Source: G963666895 sp963666895 | GTDB lineage: Bacteria > Desulfobacterota > Desulfovibrionia > Desulfovibrionales > Desulfovibrionaceae | Assembly (NCBI GenBank): GCA_963666895.2 | Contig: CAXXNS010000003.1 | Location: 210,145-274,144, forward strand | Length of the DNA: 64,000 nucleotides | Direction of reading: 5' to 3' | Shown: positions 34,421 through 43,084 of the stretch, one piece after another | How the letters are laid out: each line of letters opens with the position of its first letter | Numbering within the stretch: position 1 is the stretch's first letter | Program-made: the position numbers and the translations under genes | The notes under the pieces: generated by a model | What the model saw: the letters and a program-made list of their open reading frames with translations, nothing else | What the model was told of the DNA's origin: nothing | Databases searched by the model: none

Positions 34421-34615
34421 TTGACTTTTCCTTGAAGATAGCGGAACAGGCACTCGTACACACCAGCCGCACCCGTGTAAGCGCGGTCTGAACATGACCA
34501 AAGTTGGTGGTCAGTGAATGAAACAAGTCGAGGAGCAGTGTGCGCGTCCCGCACGTCGCTCCTTTTCTATTGATGCACGGGCATCGTGTCAGAATCTTTT
34601 TTTGGGAGAGTTTGA
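34421..34615 (+). promoter_or_regulatory. Promoter and conserved structured 5' leader of RNA-binding protein gene A
   Basis: TTGACT (34421-34426) is the likely -35 box. From 34458 to the start codon about 158 nt are nearly identical to the leader of copy B (58251-58409), although the sequence upstream differs. The leader holds inverted repeats: TGACCA/TGGTGGTCA near 34495-34514 and GGAGC...GCTCC with GTGTGCG/CGCAC inside it near 34532-34563. A short frame MKQVEEQCARPA at 34518 is kept in both copies. A cis-acting RNA element controlling the downstream gene is likely. Confidence 0.55.
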
Positions 34616-34879
34616 ATGTCCAAGAATCTCTATGTCGGCAACCTGGCCTGGTCCACCACTGAAGACGAAGTGCGCGAAGCTTTCGCGGCTTTTGGCGAAG
34701 TGACTTCCGTCAACCTGATCGAGGATCGGGAGACCGGCCGTCCGCGTGGCTTCGGCTTCGTGGAAATGGACGACGCCGGCGCGCGCGAGGCCATCCAGAA
34801 TCTGGACGGCAAGGATCTGGGCGGCCGGACCATCAAGGTCAACGAGGCCAAGCCCCGCACCGAGCGTCCCCGCTGGTAG
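34616..34879 (+). CDS. RRM-type RNA-binding protein, copy A
   Basis: An 87-residue single-RRM protein of the bacterial Rbp family. RNP2 is KNLYVGNLAW (residues 3-12) and RNP1 is GRPRGFGFVEM (residues about 41-51), both with the aromatic residues that stack on RNA. The C-terminal tail is basic (KPRTERPRW). GGGAGAG precedes the ATG. Copy B at 58410 differs at a few residues only (S/T13, E/A20, V/I32, A/D54). Such proteins are often cold-induced in bacteria; that is family knowledge, not shown here. The gene ends in a strong terminator and is next to a tRNA-Leu 3' fragment. Confidence 0.93.
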   Translation: MSKNLYVGNLAWSTTEDEVREAFAAFGEVTSVNLIEDRETGRPRGFGFVEMDDAGAREAIQNLDGKDLGGRTIKVNEAKPRTERPRW

Positions 34880-34906
34880 CATTACCGCTGGATATTTCCG
34901 GCAAGC

Positions 34907-34938
34907 AAGGCCCGGTTCCCTTGGGAACCGGGCCTTTT
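34907..34938 (+). terminator. Rho-independent terminator of RNA-binding protein gene A
   Basis: AAGGCCCGGTTCCC, loop TT, GGGAACCGGGCCTT, then a T-run. The identical structure follows copy B at 58701-58733. Confidence 0.9.
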
Positions 34939-35004
34939 TACGTCGTCTCGCCTTTTGCGCCGCTGCCCGGAAGGGCCAAACAGATGATCCCGTGAATGAA
35001 TCAA

Positions 35005-35032
35005 TGGTGCCCAGGCGGGAGTCGAACCCGCA
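35005..35032 (-). repeat. tRNA-Leu 3'-end fragment (T arm, acceptor, CCA)
   Basis: Plus-strand TGGTGCCCAGGCGGGAGTCG followed by AACCCGCA matches the 3' end of the tRNA-Leu(UAA) gene at 58798-58884 except for one missing G and one A-to-G change. Homology stops at 35032, so there is no functional tRNA. It stands at the same distance from the RNA-binding-protein gene as the intact tRNA does from copy B. Confidence 0.75.
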
Positions 35033-35072
35033 TCATTTTTTTACAGGTGGGAATCAAGCACGGGCACGCGGC

Positions 35073-35756
35073 TCAGGGCTTGGAAAGGATCACCCAATAG
35101 CCGTACGGGCCGCAGCTTATCTCGAAGTGCCGCACGCCCGCGTCCTCCAGCGCCTTGGGAATGCGCCCCTCCTCCTTCCAGGCGTTGCGGGGATCCTCCT
35201 TGCCCTTGCTGGACCACTCCGGCCGCATCCCTTTGACCTCCTCCACCGGCTGGTAACGGCTGAAGCCGCAGCCCACAAAGCCCGTCCCGCCCTGGGCCAT
35301 GACCCGGTGAATCTCGGCGAACGCCTTGGCCAGATCCTCCCAGAACGGAATGGACCCCCGGCTGATGACCAGGTCCGCCGCGCCGTCCGGCAAGGGGATG
35401 TCGTAGACCTCGCACCGGATCAGGCGGATGCGTTCCGGAGGCAAGCCGTGCCGGGCAATGTTCTGGCGCGCGATGTCCAGCACCTCGGCGTTGTTGTCCA
35501 CCCCGATCAGTTCCACGTCCGAAACCTTGGCCATCTCGATGGGCAGGGGAGCGCCTCCCGTGCCGATGTCCAGGACGGTCCGCTTTCCGGTGCCGTAATC
35601 CTCAAGTATCTGCCGGACCAGAAGCGGATACATGGCCGCAAATCGATGGTCCGCATCATATCTATAAAAGGAAATGTCTATTTCAGTCGCGTTCTTTTCG
35701 CCATTGGTGGGGCTGTTATGGGTCACTTTTTCACCATTCCCGTAAAGATGATTCAT
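35073..35756 (-). CDS. Class I SAM-dependent methyltransferase (left end of TonB/FmdE module)
   Basis: About 227 residues from ATG 35756; longer versions would need a TTG start. SAM-binding motif I VLDIGTGGAPLPIEMAKV, motif II region ELIGVDNNAEVLDIARQNIA, then ADLVISRGSIPFWEDLAKAF and FVGCGFSRYQPVEEVKGMRP. It resembles small-molecule methyltransferases. It lies on the minus strand 118 bp from the XRE-regulator gene's stop, just inside the tRNA fragment. The module contains a second, different methyltransferase (40168-41001), so methyl transfer to a cargo or ligand may be part of its function. Confidence 0.8.
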   Translation of the reverse strand: MNHLYGNGEKVTHNSPTNGEKNATEIDISFYRYDADHRFAAMYPLLVRQILEDYGTGKRTVLDIGTGGAPLPIEMAKVSDVELIGVDNNAEVLDIARQNIARHGLPPERIRLIRCEVYDIPLPDGAADLVISRGSIPFWEDLAKAFAEIHRVMAQGGTGFVGCGFSRYQPVEEVKGMRPEWSSKGKEDPRNAWKEEGRIPKALEDAGVRHFEISCGPYGYWVILSKP

Positions 35757-35931
35757 GTTGCGAGTGACTGTACCGGAGCATGCCACCCGTTTCGGACATT
35801 TCGCATCCCATGTCAACCACGCTTCTGTAGCACTATTATTCCAGAAAGCGTGACCATGGTTGCCAATATTGTCGACGCGCAGGGTGCGGGAAAAACGAAG
35901 CGGGCCATGGCCGCCGGGCCGGAGAGAGGAC

Positions 35932-37053
35932 TCAGAGTTCGGCGATGATGGTCCCGGTCCGTTCGGCCTCGTATCCGGTCAAGGCCGTGATGTCGCTGCG
36001 GAGCTGACGGGTCTGCAGGGCGTCGAGCAGGATCTGCAGGGCCGGGTGGTCCAGGATGTCCTTGGGGATGACCAGCTCGCAGCGGGCCGACTCCAGGGGA
36101 ACGAAATCCAGGCCGTGCAGGTCGGCCATGGCCCGGAAACCGAGGGCGGCGTCGGCCTTGCCGAAGAGCACGGACTGGATGCCCTCGCTGTGGTTGGTGA
36201 CCGCGTTCTCGTATCCGGCCACGGCCGTGGCCGGCACGCCCTGACGGTGCAGCAGGTCGTCCAGCAGGACGCGGAGCGCCGCGCCGGGCTCCCTATTGAC
36301 CAGCCGGACGGCCGGATTGGTCAGGTCCTCCAGCCTGCGGATGCCCAGGGGGTTGCCCCGGGCCACCAGCAACCCCTCTTCGATGCGCGAAAAACCCACC
36401 ACAAGCGCCTGCTGCTCCCCAAGGCTCTGCTTGGCCAGGCGCGCGTTGGCGTCGTCCTCCTGGCCGCCGCTGCTGTGCAGATGCGTGCCCGCGATGTGCG
36501 CATGGCCCGCGGCCAGCCGCTGGGTGGCCTTAACGCTGGAGGCGAACCGGCAATGCACGCGCAGGGAGGGCACCAGCCTGGAGGCGTGCTGGCCGAGCAG
36601 GGCGAAGGCGGGATCGCAGCCGAGCAGGACGATGGACTGGTCGATCCGCGCCGTGGGCGAAAGAAGCCGGACGCGTCGCTGGTCCGGGGTGAGCAGACCA
36701 TCCGCGGCCTCGAACCCGCTGCTGAAGGGCTCGGAGCCGGCCAGGGGATACGCCAGCAGCTGTCCCCGGAGCATGGACAGGGACACGCGCGGATTGTCCG
36801 GCTCGGCCTCGCCGATCAGGGTGTAGGCAGCCTCCTCGTCGCGTTCCTCGCTGAACAGATCCTCCACCCGGCAGGAAAAGGCTTTGGCCAGACGAAGCGC
36901 CACGGTCGTGTTGGGCGCGTACTTCCCCGACTCGATGTCGTAGATGGCCTGGCGCCCGACCCCGATCTGCTCGGCCAGCTGGCTTTGGGTCAGGCCCTTG
37001 GCCATGCGGAACGTCTTCACGTTGCAGGTCAGGGGAGGGGAGGGGGAGGTCAT
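35932..37053 (-). CDS. XRE-type regulator with COG1910 molybdate-binding-like (PBP-like) domain
   Basis: A 373-residue regulator. Residues about 10-65 are an XRE helix-turn-helix (MAKGLTQSQLAEQIGVGRQA, IYDIESGKYAPNTTVALRLA). The rest is a two-lobed PBP-like domain: SIVLLGCDPAFALLGQHASR, GHAHIAGTHLHSSGGQEDDA, GLLVARGNPLGIRRLEDLTN, VRLVNREPGAALRVLLDDLL, GKADAALGFRAMADLHGLDF, VPLESARCELVIPK. In the family (Pfam PBP_like) this domain is attached to MoeA or to DNA-binding domains and is taken to sense molybdate or tungstate. ATG 37053 was chosen over earlier codons because the HTH begins just after it. Divergent from the TonB receptor, with a palindrome between them. Confidence 0.85.
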   Translation of the reverse strand: MTSPSPPLTCNVKTFRMAKGLTQSQLAEQIGVGRQAIYDIESGKYAPNTTVALRLAKAFSCRVEDLFSEERDEEAAYTLIGEAEPDNPRVSLSMLRGQLLAYPLAGSEPFSSGFEAADGLLTPDQRRVRLLSPTARIDQSIVLLGCDPAFALLGQHASRLVPSLRVHCRFASSVKATQRLAAGHAHIAGTHLHSSGGQEDDANARLAKQSLGEQQALVVGFSRIEEGLLVARGNPLGIRRLEDLTNPAVRLVNREPGAALRVLLDDLLHRQGVPATAVAGYENAVTNHSEGIQSVLFGKADAALGFRAMADLHGLDFVPLESARCELVIPKDILDHPALQILLDALQTRQLRSDITALTGYEAERTGTIIAEL

Positions 37054-37241
37054 GTCGCGCCTCGCATGCTCGGGACAAGAAGCGTCGGTCCGGTTCAGCT
37101 TTGTGGGCTGCATACCACGGCGCCGAAATCCGGACAAGGGAGCCTGGGCCGGGGGAGCGGAATCGGGCATGGTCGCAATGACGGCTATGCACGACACAGC
37201 ATATTTATCATAATATTTTTACCCCGGTTTTTTTGGAAATA

Positions 37242-37266
37242 TTTGCAAAATTGTAAGTTTTGCAAA
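37242..37266. promoter_or_regulatory. Perfect inverted repeat, candidate operator between regulator and TonB receptor
   Basis: TTTGCAAAA (37242-37250) and TTTTGCAAA (37258-37266) form a 9-bp perfect inverted repeat with a 7-bp spacer. It lies in an AT-rich divergent promoter region. TTGACG at 37272-37277 could be a -35 box for the receptor operon, which would put the repeat directly upstream of or over the promoter. Confidence 0.6.
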
Positions 37267-37441
37267 ACATATTGACGTTTAAAAACTTACTTGCTAAGCC
37301 GAAGCCAGACGCGATGAATGTGCCTTCTGTTGCGGTAATTCATTTCAGGCAAGGCGGAAAAACATTTCACGTTATAGCGAATACAAACACCCTGTTGCTG
37401 CTGGAATTCGCTATTGCAAAAAGAAGTTGAAGAGGTGGGTA

Positions 37442-39511
37442 ATGCGTAGAATTGTTATACTTGTTGTCGCGGCCATTGTTTCATTCAGCTGTCACTTCCC
37501 ATTGTTCTGCCATGCGGATGACGACACGCAGTTTGAAAACGGCAGTACTTTGTTGGCTCAAAACGAAAGCAATGACGTCACAGACGGGACGATCACCACT
37601 GCGAGCGATGCGGAAAAGCAGGTCTTTACCCTGGGTGAGATCGAGGTCATCGACACCGAGGAAAGCAGCGGCAACCCCACTTCCACGCGAATCTACGCGG
37701 ACGAGATGCGCAAGTTCAACGCGGACACCCTGTCGGAAGCGACCAACATGCTTCCCGGCGTGACCGTGGAGAAGCTCGGAGCGCGTGGTGAAACCATGAT
37801 CCACATCCGCGGCTTCGACCAGAAGCGCGTGCCCATCTACCAGGACGGCATCCCCATCTACGTTCCCTACGACGGGTATCCCGACCTGGGCCGCTTCACC
37901 ACCTTCGATCTGTCCGAGGTGGTCGTGTCCAAGGGCTTCACTTCGGTTCTTTACGGGCCCAACACCATGGGCGGCGCGGTGAACATGATCTCCAAGCGTC
38001 CGGAAGAGGAACTCGAGGTCGGCGGCGGGGTGCGGGGCTTCAGCCAGGGCTACGCCGGCTGGGCCAACCTGGGCACCAACCAGGACTGGTGGTATCTGCA
38101 GGTGGGCGCGTCCTATCTGGACAGCGCGGACTATCCCCTGCCCGACTCCTATGACGAAACCACCGAGGAGGACGGAGACTACAGGGAGAACTCCTACCGC
38201 ACGGACAGAAAATTCTCCTTCAAGGTCGGCCTGACTCCCAACGAAACCGACGAATACTCCTTCACCTACATCAACCAGCACGGCGAAAAGGGCTCCTCCC
38301 CATACGCGGGCTCCGACGGCACCACCCGGACGCGCTACTGGCAATGGCCCTACTGGAACAAGCAGAGCTTCTACCTGAACACCAACACGGCGTTCGGGGA
38401 CGACGAATACTACATCAAGACCCGGCTCTACTACGACAAGTTCGAGAATTCCCTCTGGGCCTACGACGACAGCACGTACACCACGCAAAACAGGAACTCC
38501 TCCTTCAGGAGCTTCTACGACGACCACACCATCGGCGGCTCCGTGGAGCTCGGCACCTACGCCATCGAGTCCCACGCCCTGAAGATGGCCTTCCACTACA
38601 AGCACGACTTCCACAGCGAACACAACGACGGCGACCCGATCCAGCACTTCGAGGAAGGCATCTATTCGGTGGGGGTCGAGGATACCTGGGACGTGACCGA
38701 CAACTTCTACGTCATCGCCGGGGCCAGCTTCGACTACATCAACAGCCTGGTGGCCGAGAACACGGATGGCAACAACGAAATCGTGCCCTTCGACCGCGGC
38801 TGCGCCTCGGGCTTCAATCCCCAGCTCGGCCTTTTCTACCGGCCCATAGAGGGCGGCCTGGCCCACGCCAGCGTGGCCTGGAAGACCCGCATGCCGTCCA
38901 TCAAGGACAAGTTCTCCTACCGCCAGGGCCAGGCGCTGCCCAACCCCGCCCTCGGGCCTGAGAAGTCCGTGAACTACGAGGTGGGCTACGAGCAGCAATG
39001 GGGCGAGACGGGGATCGCCGAAGTCACCTTGTTCTACTACGACATCAGTGACTTCATCCTGCAGGTGGATGCGCCCGGCGGCCTTTGGCAGAACCAGAAC
39101 ATCGGTGACGTGGAGCAGTACGGCTTTGAGTTGAGCGTGGCCGGCCGCATCATCGGCGACCTTTCCGGCGGCGCCAACTACACCCACCTCGAATACAACA
39201 ACCTGAGCACCGACGAGGAGCTCACCAACACGCCCAAGAACAAGCTGTTCGCCTATCTCCAGTACGAATTCCTGGAAGGCCTCTCCCTGCTGGTGGACGG
39301 TGAATACGACTCCAAGCGGCTCAGCGACACCAACGGCGAGCGGGTGGCCGGAGAGTACTTCCTCTTCGGAACCAAGCTGGAATACGCCCTGAACGACCAC
39401 CTGTCCCTCAACCTGGGCGTGGATAACCTCCTGGACGAGGAATACGAGATCGACGAGGGCCAGCCGGAAGCCGGCCGCGTCTGGTACGGCGGAATCGACT
39501 TCAAATTCTAA
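37442..39511 (+). CDS. TonB-dependent outer-membrane receptor
   Basis: A 689-residue receptor. Signal peptide MRRIVILVVAAIVSFSCHFP; TonB box near residues 58-70 (QVFTLGEIEVIDTEE); plug domain DEMRKFNADTLSEATNMLPG, IHIRGFDQKRVPIYQDGIPI, SVLYGPNTMGGAVNMISKRP; a 22-strand-type barrel rich in aromatic strands and a terminal phenylalanine (WYGGIDFKF). GAGGTGGG precedes ATG 37442. It is the first gene of a plus-strand run to ExbD. The dedicated tonB/exbB/exbD at the end of the operon and the COG1910-type regulator suggest a metal-complex cargo; the sequence does not show which. Confidence 0.93.
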   Translation: MRRIVILVVAAIVSFSCHFPLFCHADDDTQFENGSTLLAQNESNDVTDGTITTASDAEKQVFTLGEIEVIDTEESSGNPTSTRIYADEMRKFNADTLSEATNMLPGVTVEKLGARGETMIHIRGFDQKRVPIYQDGIPIYVPYDGYPDLGRFTTFDLSEVVVSKGFTSVLYGPNTMGGAVNMISKRPEEELEVGGGVRGFSQGYAGWANLGTNQDWWYLQVGASYLDSADYPLPDSYDETTEEDGDYRENSYRTDRKFSFKVGLTPNETDEYSFTYINQHGEKGSSPYAGSDGTTRTRYWQWPYWNKQSFYLNTNTAFGDDEYYIKTRLYYDKFENSLWAYDDSTYTTQNRNSSFRSFYDDHTIGGSVELGTYAIESHALKMAFHYKHDFHSEHNDGDPIQHFEEGIYSVGVEDTWDVTDNFYVIAGASFDYINSLVAENTDGNNEIVPFDRGCASGFNPQLGLFYRPIEGGLAHASVAWKTRMPSIKDKFSYRQGQALPNPALGPEKSVNYEVGYEQQWGETGIAEVTLFYYDISDFILQVDAPGGLWQNQNIGDVEQYGFELSVAGRIIGDLSGGANYTHLEYNNLSTDEELTNTPKNKLFAYLQYEFLEGLSLLVDGEYDSKRLSDTNGERVAGEYFLFGTKLEYALNDHLSLNLGVDNLLDEEYEIDEGQPEAGRVWYGGIDFKF

Positions 39512-39523
39512 CGAGGTGACGGC

Positions 39524-40171
39524 ATGCACGCCGACGTCGAAGAGATCAGGCGCATCCTTGAAGACGCCAAACGGTTCCACGGGCATCTCTGCGGCGGCCA
39601 GGTCGTGGGCGTACGCATGGCCCTGGCCGGGCTCCGGGAACTGGGCATCACGGACCCCAAGGGCAAGCAACGCAAGGACTTCGTGGTCTTCGTGGAGACC
39701 TACCGTTGCGCCACGGACGCCATCATCGTCGCCACGGGCCTGACCCCGGGCAGACGAAGCCTCAGGGTCAAGGACTTTGGCAAGATGGCGGCCACCTTCG
39801 TCCACCTGCCCAGCGGCCGGGCCGTGCGCGTCAACGCCCTGGAGTCCTCGCGGGAAAAGGCGGCCTCGCTGGCCGAGACCATGGGCTCGCTGGAGGACCA
39901 GAACAACTACCTGGAGGCGCTCATCCTCCTGCCCGAGGAGGACCTGCTGCACGTCCGGGAGGTGCTGGTCGACGTGGACCCGCGCGACCTGCCGGGCCCG
40001 CCCACGGGGTTCGCCATTTGCTGCGTCTGCGGGGAAACCGTGCTGGACGGCCGCCACGTGCATGCGGACGGGAGGGACTACTGCCAACCCTGCGCGGACG
40101 GAACGGGCTACTACAAACCCCACGCCCAAGGACCGCTCGAGGGCGAAATCCTCGCCGAGGTGGAACAATGA
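39524..40171 (+). CDS. FmdE-family protein with C-terminal zinc ribbon
   Basis: A 215-residue cytoplasmic protein. The FmdE domain starts with HGHLCGGQVVGVRMALAG (C23 and nearby histidines, the presumed metal site) and includes FVVFVETYRCATDAI and FGKMAATFVHLPSGRAVRVN. The C-terminus is a zinc ribbon (C166/C167, C169, then C187 and C190 in CQPCADGTGYYKP). FmdE was named from molybdenum formylmethanofuran dehydrogenase operons of methanogens; its function is unknown. It follows the TonB receptor by 12 bp and overlaps the methyltransferase start by 4 bp. A role in handling the imported metal or complex is inferred. Confidence 0.88.
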   Translation: MHADVEEIRRILEDAKRFHGHLCGGQVVGVRMALAGLRELGITDPKGKQRKDFVVFVETYRCATDAIIVATGLTPGRRSLRVKDFGKMAATFVHLPSGRAVRVNALESSREKAASLAETMGSLEDQNNYLEALILLPEEDLLHVREVLVDVDPRDLPGPPTGFAICCVCGETVLDGRHVHADGRDYCQPCADGTGYYKPHAQGPLEGEILAEVEQ

Positions 40172-41001
40172 GCGTGCCGAACATCGACTGGAACGAGGTC
40201 TGGCAGGACAGCCAGGCCCATCACGCCCGGCGTCGGCATTCCGGAAAGAAGTTCTGGAACAAGCGCGCTCCCGAGTTCACCCGGGCCGTGGCCGCCGGCG
40301 ACTACGTGGAGCAGTTCCTGACCCTGCTTCGGCCGGAACCGGACTGGACCGTGCTGGACATGGGATGCGCGGCCGGAACCCTGGCCGTTCCTCTGGCTCC
40401 GGACGTGGCCTCGGTGACCGCGGTGGACCCGTCCAGCCGCATGCGCGAACTGCTGCAGGAGCGGTGCGACGAAGCCGGGATCACCAACGTTCGGGTGGTG
40501 GACGGCAGCTGGCAGGCCTCCTGGGAGGAGATGGGCATCGGATCCCATGACGTGGTCATCGGGTCGCGTTCCCTGATCATGGAGAACTTGCGGGACGCCG
40601 TGCTCAAGGCCCACCGCTGCGCCCGCAAAAAGGTCTTCCTGTCCACGCTAGTGGACGAGGGGCCCCATGACCGCCGCATCATCGAGGCCGCGGGACGCTC
40701 CTTCAACCTCGGCCCGGACTACATCGTGGTGCTCAACCTGCTTCGGCAGATGGGCATCTTCGCCAACGTGGCCTTCACCTACAACGAACGCAAAAGAGCC
40801 TATCCCGACATTGACGCGGCCGTGGCGGACAACCGCTGGATGATCCTCGACATGACCGGGGAGGAGGAAGCGCGGCTCCGCGACTACCTGGTCCGGACCC
40901 TGGTCCCGGAGAACGGCGGACTGCGCATGCCCGGCCAGCGCCCGGTCCGCTGGGCCGTGCTCTCCTGGGACAAGGAAACCGGTTGCGACCAAGACCTCTA
41001 G
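40168..41001 (+). CDS. Class I SAM-dependent methyltransferase coupled to FmdE
   Basis: A 277-residue methyltransferase: an N-terminal helical part (NIDWNEVWQDSQAHHARRRH, KKFWNKRAPEF), then SAM motif I TVLDMGCAAGTLAVPLAPDV, VTAVDPSSRMRELLQERCDE, and DVVIGSRSLIMENLRDAVLK. The family is common next to FmdE and FecCD-type transporters in sulfate reducers, and its substrate is unknown. It begins in the FmdE stop (ATGA) and is followed after 10 bp by the binding-protein gene. Possible roles are modification of the carrier molecule or removal of a methyl group-linked ligand after uptake. Confidence 0.88.
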   Translation: MSVPNIDWNEVWQDSQAHHARRRHSGKKFWNKRAPEFTRAVAAGDYVEQFLTLLRPEPDWTVLDMGCAAGTLAVPLAPDVASVTAVDPSSRMRELLQERCDEAGITNVRVVDGSWQASWEEMGIGSHDVVIGSRSLIMENLRDAVLKAHRCARKKVFLSTLVDEGPHDRRIIEAAGRSFNLGPDYIVVLNLLRQMGIFANVAFTYNERKRAYPDIDAAVADNRWMILDMTGEEEARLRDYLVRTLVPENGGLRMPGQRPVRWAVLSWDKETGCDQDL

Positions 41002-41011
41002 GACGGCCAGG

Positions 41012-42073
41012 ATGCACACCCCCCTTTCAAAGCATGCCCTGCCGTTCACGGCCAAGGCGCTTTCCGCAGCCTGTCTGCTGATTCTCCTGGCCGCGTGCCC
41101 GGCCATGTCCCGAACCATCACGGACATGGCCGGGCGCGAAGTGGAGGTGCCGGACACCATCACCAAGGTCTACGCCGCCTCGCCCCCCTCCCTGTACATA
41201 ATGTACACCATGGCCCCGGAGACCATCGTCGGCTGGAACTTCCCCATCCGCGACAAGGTGCGGCCCTATCTGTTGGAATGCGTGCGGGATCTGCCGGTCA
41301 TCGGCGGCTGGTTCGGCCAGGGCAGGACCCCCAACCTGGAATACGTCATGGCCGTGGCCCCGGACGTCATGGTCACCGGGTACAAGAAACAGACCGCCGT
41401 CACCGAACGCGTCGAGGCCACGGCCGCGAAAATGGGCATACCGGTGCTTTACCTTCGCGAAGACAGTCTGCAGGACTACGTGGACGCGTTCCGCTTCCTG
41501 GGCGACCTGCTGGAGCGGCCCGAGCGCGGCGAGGAACTGGCGAGCTACACCGAGCGGGTTCTGGAGGACATCCGGCCCGTTCTGGAATCCCTGTCCGACC
41601 AGGAGCGCGTTTCCGTGTACTACGCCGAGGCGCGGGACGGGCTGGAGACCGAGTGCGACACGTCCTCCCACGCCATGCTCATCAACATGGCCGGAGGACG
41701 GAACGTGCAGCAGTGCGTGTCCATGTCCATGTACGGCCGGGAGCCGGTGTCCATCGAGCAGGTCATGCTCTGGAATCCGGAAGTGATCGTGGGCCAGTAC
41801 GTGCCCTTTGTGAAGGGGGTGTCCGACATGCCCCAGTGGGGCACCATACGGGCCGTCCGGGAAGGACGCGTATACGCCATCCCCTATCTGCCCTTCAACT
41901 GGTTCGACCGGCCGCCGTGCTTTATGCGCATCCTGGGGGTGCAGTGGCTGACCAGCATCCTGTACCCGGACCGCTATCCCAGGGACATGGTCCAGGCCGC
42001 GAGCGAATTCTACAAACTCTTCCTGTACCTGGACCTGACGGACGACCAAATCCAAAGCGTGTTGCACCCATGA
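41012..42073 (+). CDS. ABC transporter substrate-binding protein (FepB/BtuF type)
   Basis: A 353-residue periplasmic protein. Signal peptide FTAKALSAACLLILLAACPA; then RTITDMAGREVEVPDTITKV (family start), the two lobes VMAVAPDVMVTGYKKQTAVT and VMLWNPEVIVGQYVPFVKGV joined by a long helix, ending FYKLFLYLDLTDDQIQ. This fold binds siderophores, haem, cobalamin and other metal chelates and also oxyanion complexes. The start overlaps none of its neighbours; the stop overlaps the permease start by 4 bp. Confidence 0.92.
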   Translation: MHTPLSKHALPFTAKALSAACLLILLAACPAMSRTITDMAGREVEVPDTITKVYAASPPSLYIMYTMAPETIVGWNFPIRDKVRPYLLECVRDLPVIGGWFGQGRTPNLEYVMAVAPDVMVTGYKKQTAVTERVEATAAKMGIPVLYLREDSLQDYVDAFRFLGDLLERPERGEELASYTERVLEDIRPVLESLSDQERVSVYYAEARDGLETECDTSSHAMLINMAGGRNVQQCVSMSMYGREPVSIEQVMLWNPEVIVGQYVPFVKGVSDMPQWGTIRAVREGRVYAIPYLPFNWFDRPPCFMRILGVQWLTSILYPDRYPRDMVQAASEFYKLFLYLDLTDDQIQSVLHP

Positions 42074-43080
42074 AGCTCAAGATGGGTTGGCTGGTCCTGA
42101 TTCTGGTCCTGGCGGTGGCGGTGATCCTGTTTTCCTTCACCCAGGGCCGCTATCCCTTGAGCCTGGGCGACATCGCAGCCTATCTGAACCACCTGCTGCA
42201 CGGCGCGGGACCGGACCCGGTCCAGGACCGCACCGCCGTACTGCTGCTCGACATCCGCCTGCCCCGCATTCTGGCCGCCCTGGCGGTGGGCGCGGCCTTG
42301 TCCGTGTCCGGGGCCACCTTCCAGGCCATGTTCGTCAACCCCCTGGTCTCCCCGGGCCTTTTGGGCGTGCTGGCCGGAGCCTCCTTCGGGGCCGCCCTGG
42401 CCATGGTCTTTTCCTCCCGATGGATCGTGGTCCAGGCCAGCGCCTTTGGTTTCGGGGTGCTGGCCGTGCTGCTTTCCCTGCTCCTGTCCCGGCTGTACAA
42501 GGGCGACCGGCTGCTGCTGCTTATCCTGAGCGGGGTCATCAGCGGGGCGCTGTTCACCGCGCTGTTGTCCATCGTCAAGTACCTGGCCGACCCGTACGAC
42601 CAACTCCCGGCCATCATCTACTGGCTCATGGGCGGATTCTCCCTGGTGGACACCCCCACCGTGATGGCCCTGGTCCCGGGCATAGCGGTCGGCATCGTGA
42701 TCATCACCCTGCTGGCCAAGTACCTCAACGTGCTGACCATGGGAGAGGAGGAGGCCCAGAGCATGGGGCTGAGGGTCAGGGAACTGCGCCTGATCTTCAT
42801 CGTCACGGCCACGCTCATCAGCAGCCTGACCGTGGCCATCGGCGGCATCATCGGCTGGGTGGGCCTGGTCATCCCGCACATGGGGCGCATGCTGGTCGGG
42901 CCGGACAACCGGGTGCTGCTGCCCTGTTGCGCGCTGTTGGGCGGTTTGTATCTGCTCGTGGTGGACAACATGTCGCGCCAGCTCTTTCCGGTGGAGGTTC
43001 CGTTGGGCATCCTGACCGCCCTGCTGGGCATCCCGGTTTTCGCCTTGGTGCTCAGGATGGCGCGCAAGGGATGGGGGTAG
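42070..43080 (+). CDS. ABC transporter permease, FecCD/BtuC family
   Basis: A 336-residue inner-membrane protein with about ten transmembrane helices. Family landmarks: RLPRILAALAVGAALSVSGA then TFQAMFVNPLVSPGLLGVLA GASFGAAL (coupling helix region), WLMGGFSLVDTPTVMALVPG, GIIGWVGLVIPHMGRMLVGP, and FPVEVPLGILTALLGIPVFA at the end. It acts as a homodimer with the ATPase encoded next. Such permeases move intact metal chelates. Confidence 0.94.
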   Translation: MKLKMGWLVLILVLAVAVILFSFTQGRYPLSLGDIAAYLNHLLHGAGPDPVQDRTAVLLLDIRLPRILAALAVGAALSVSGATFQAMFVNPLVSPGLLGVLAGASFGAALAMVFSSRWIVVQASAFGFGVLAVLLSLLLSRLYKGDRLLLLILSGVISGALFTALLSIVKYLADPYDQLPAIIYWLMGGFSLVDTPTVMALVPGIAVGIVIITLLAKYLNVLTMGEEEAQSMGLRVRELRLIFIVTATLISSLTVAIGGIIGWVGLVIPHMGRMLVGPDNRVLLPCCALLGGLYLLVVDNMSRQLFPVEVPLGILTALLGIPVFALVLRMARKGWG

Positions 43081-43084
43081 GACC

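Noticed and set aside
41876..41896. Possible second start for the ABC permease or an internal gene in the binding-protein coding region
   Set aside because: The frame is antisense or out of phase with a clean 353-residue binding protein; nothing supports it.
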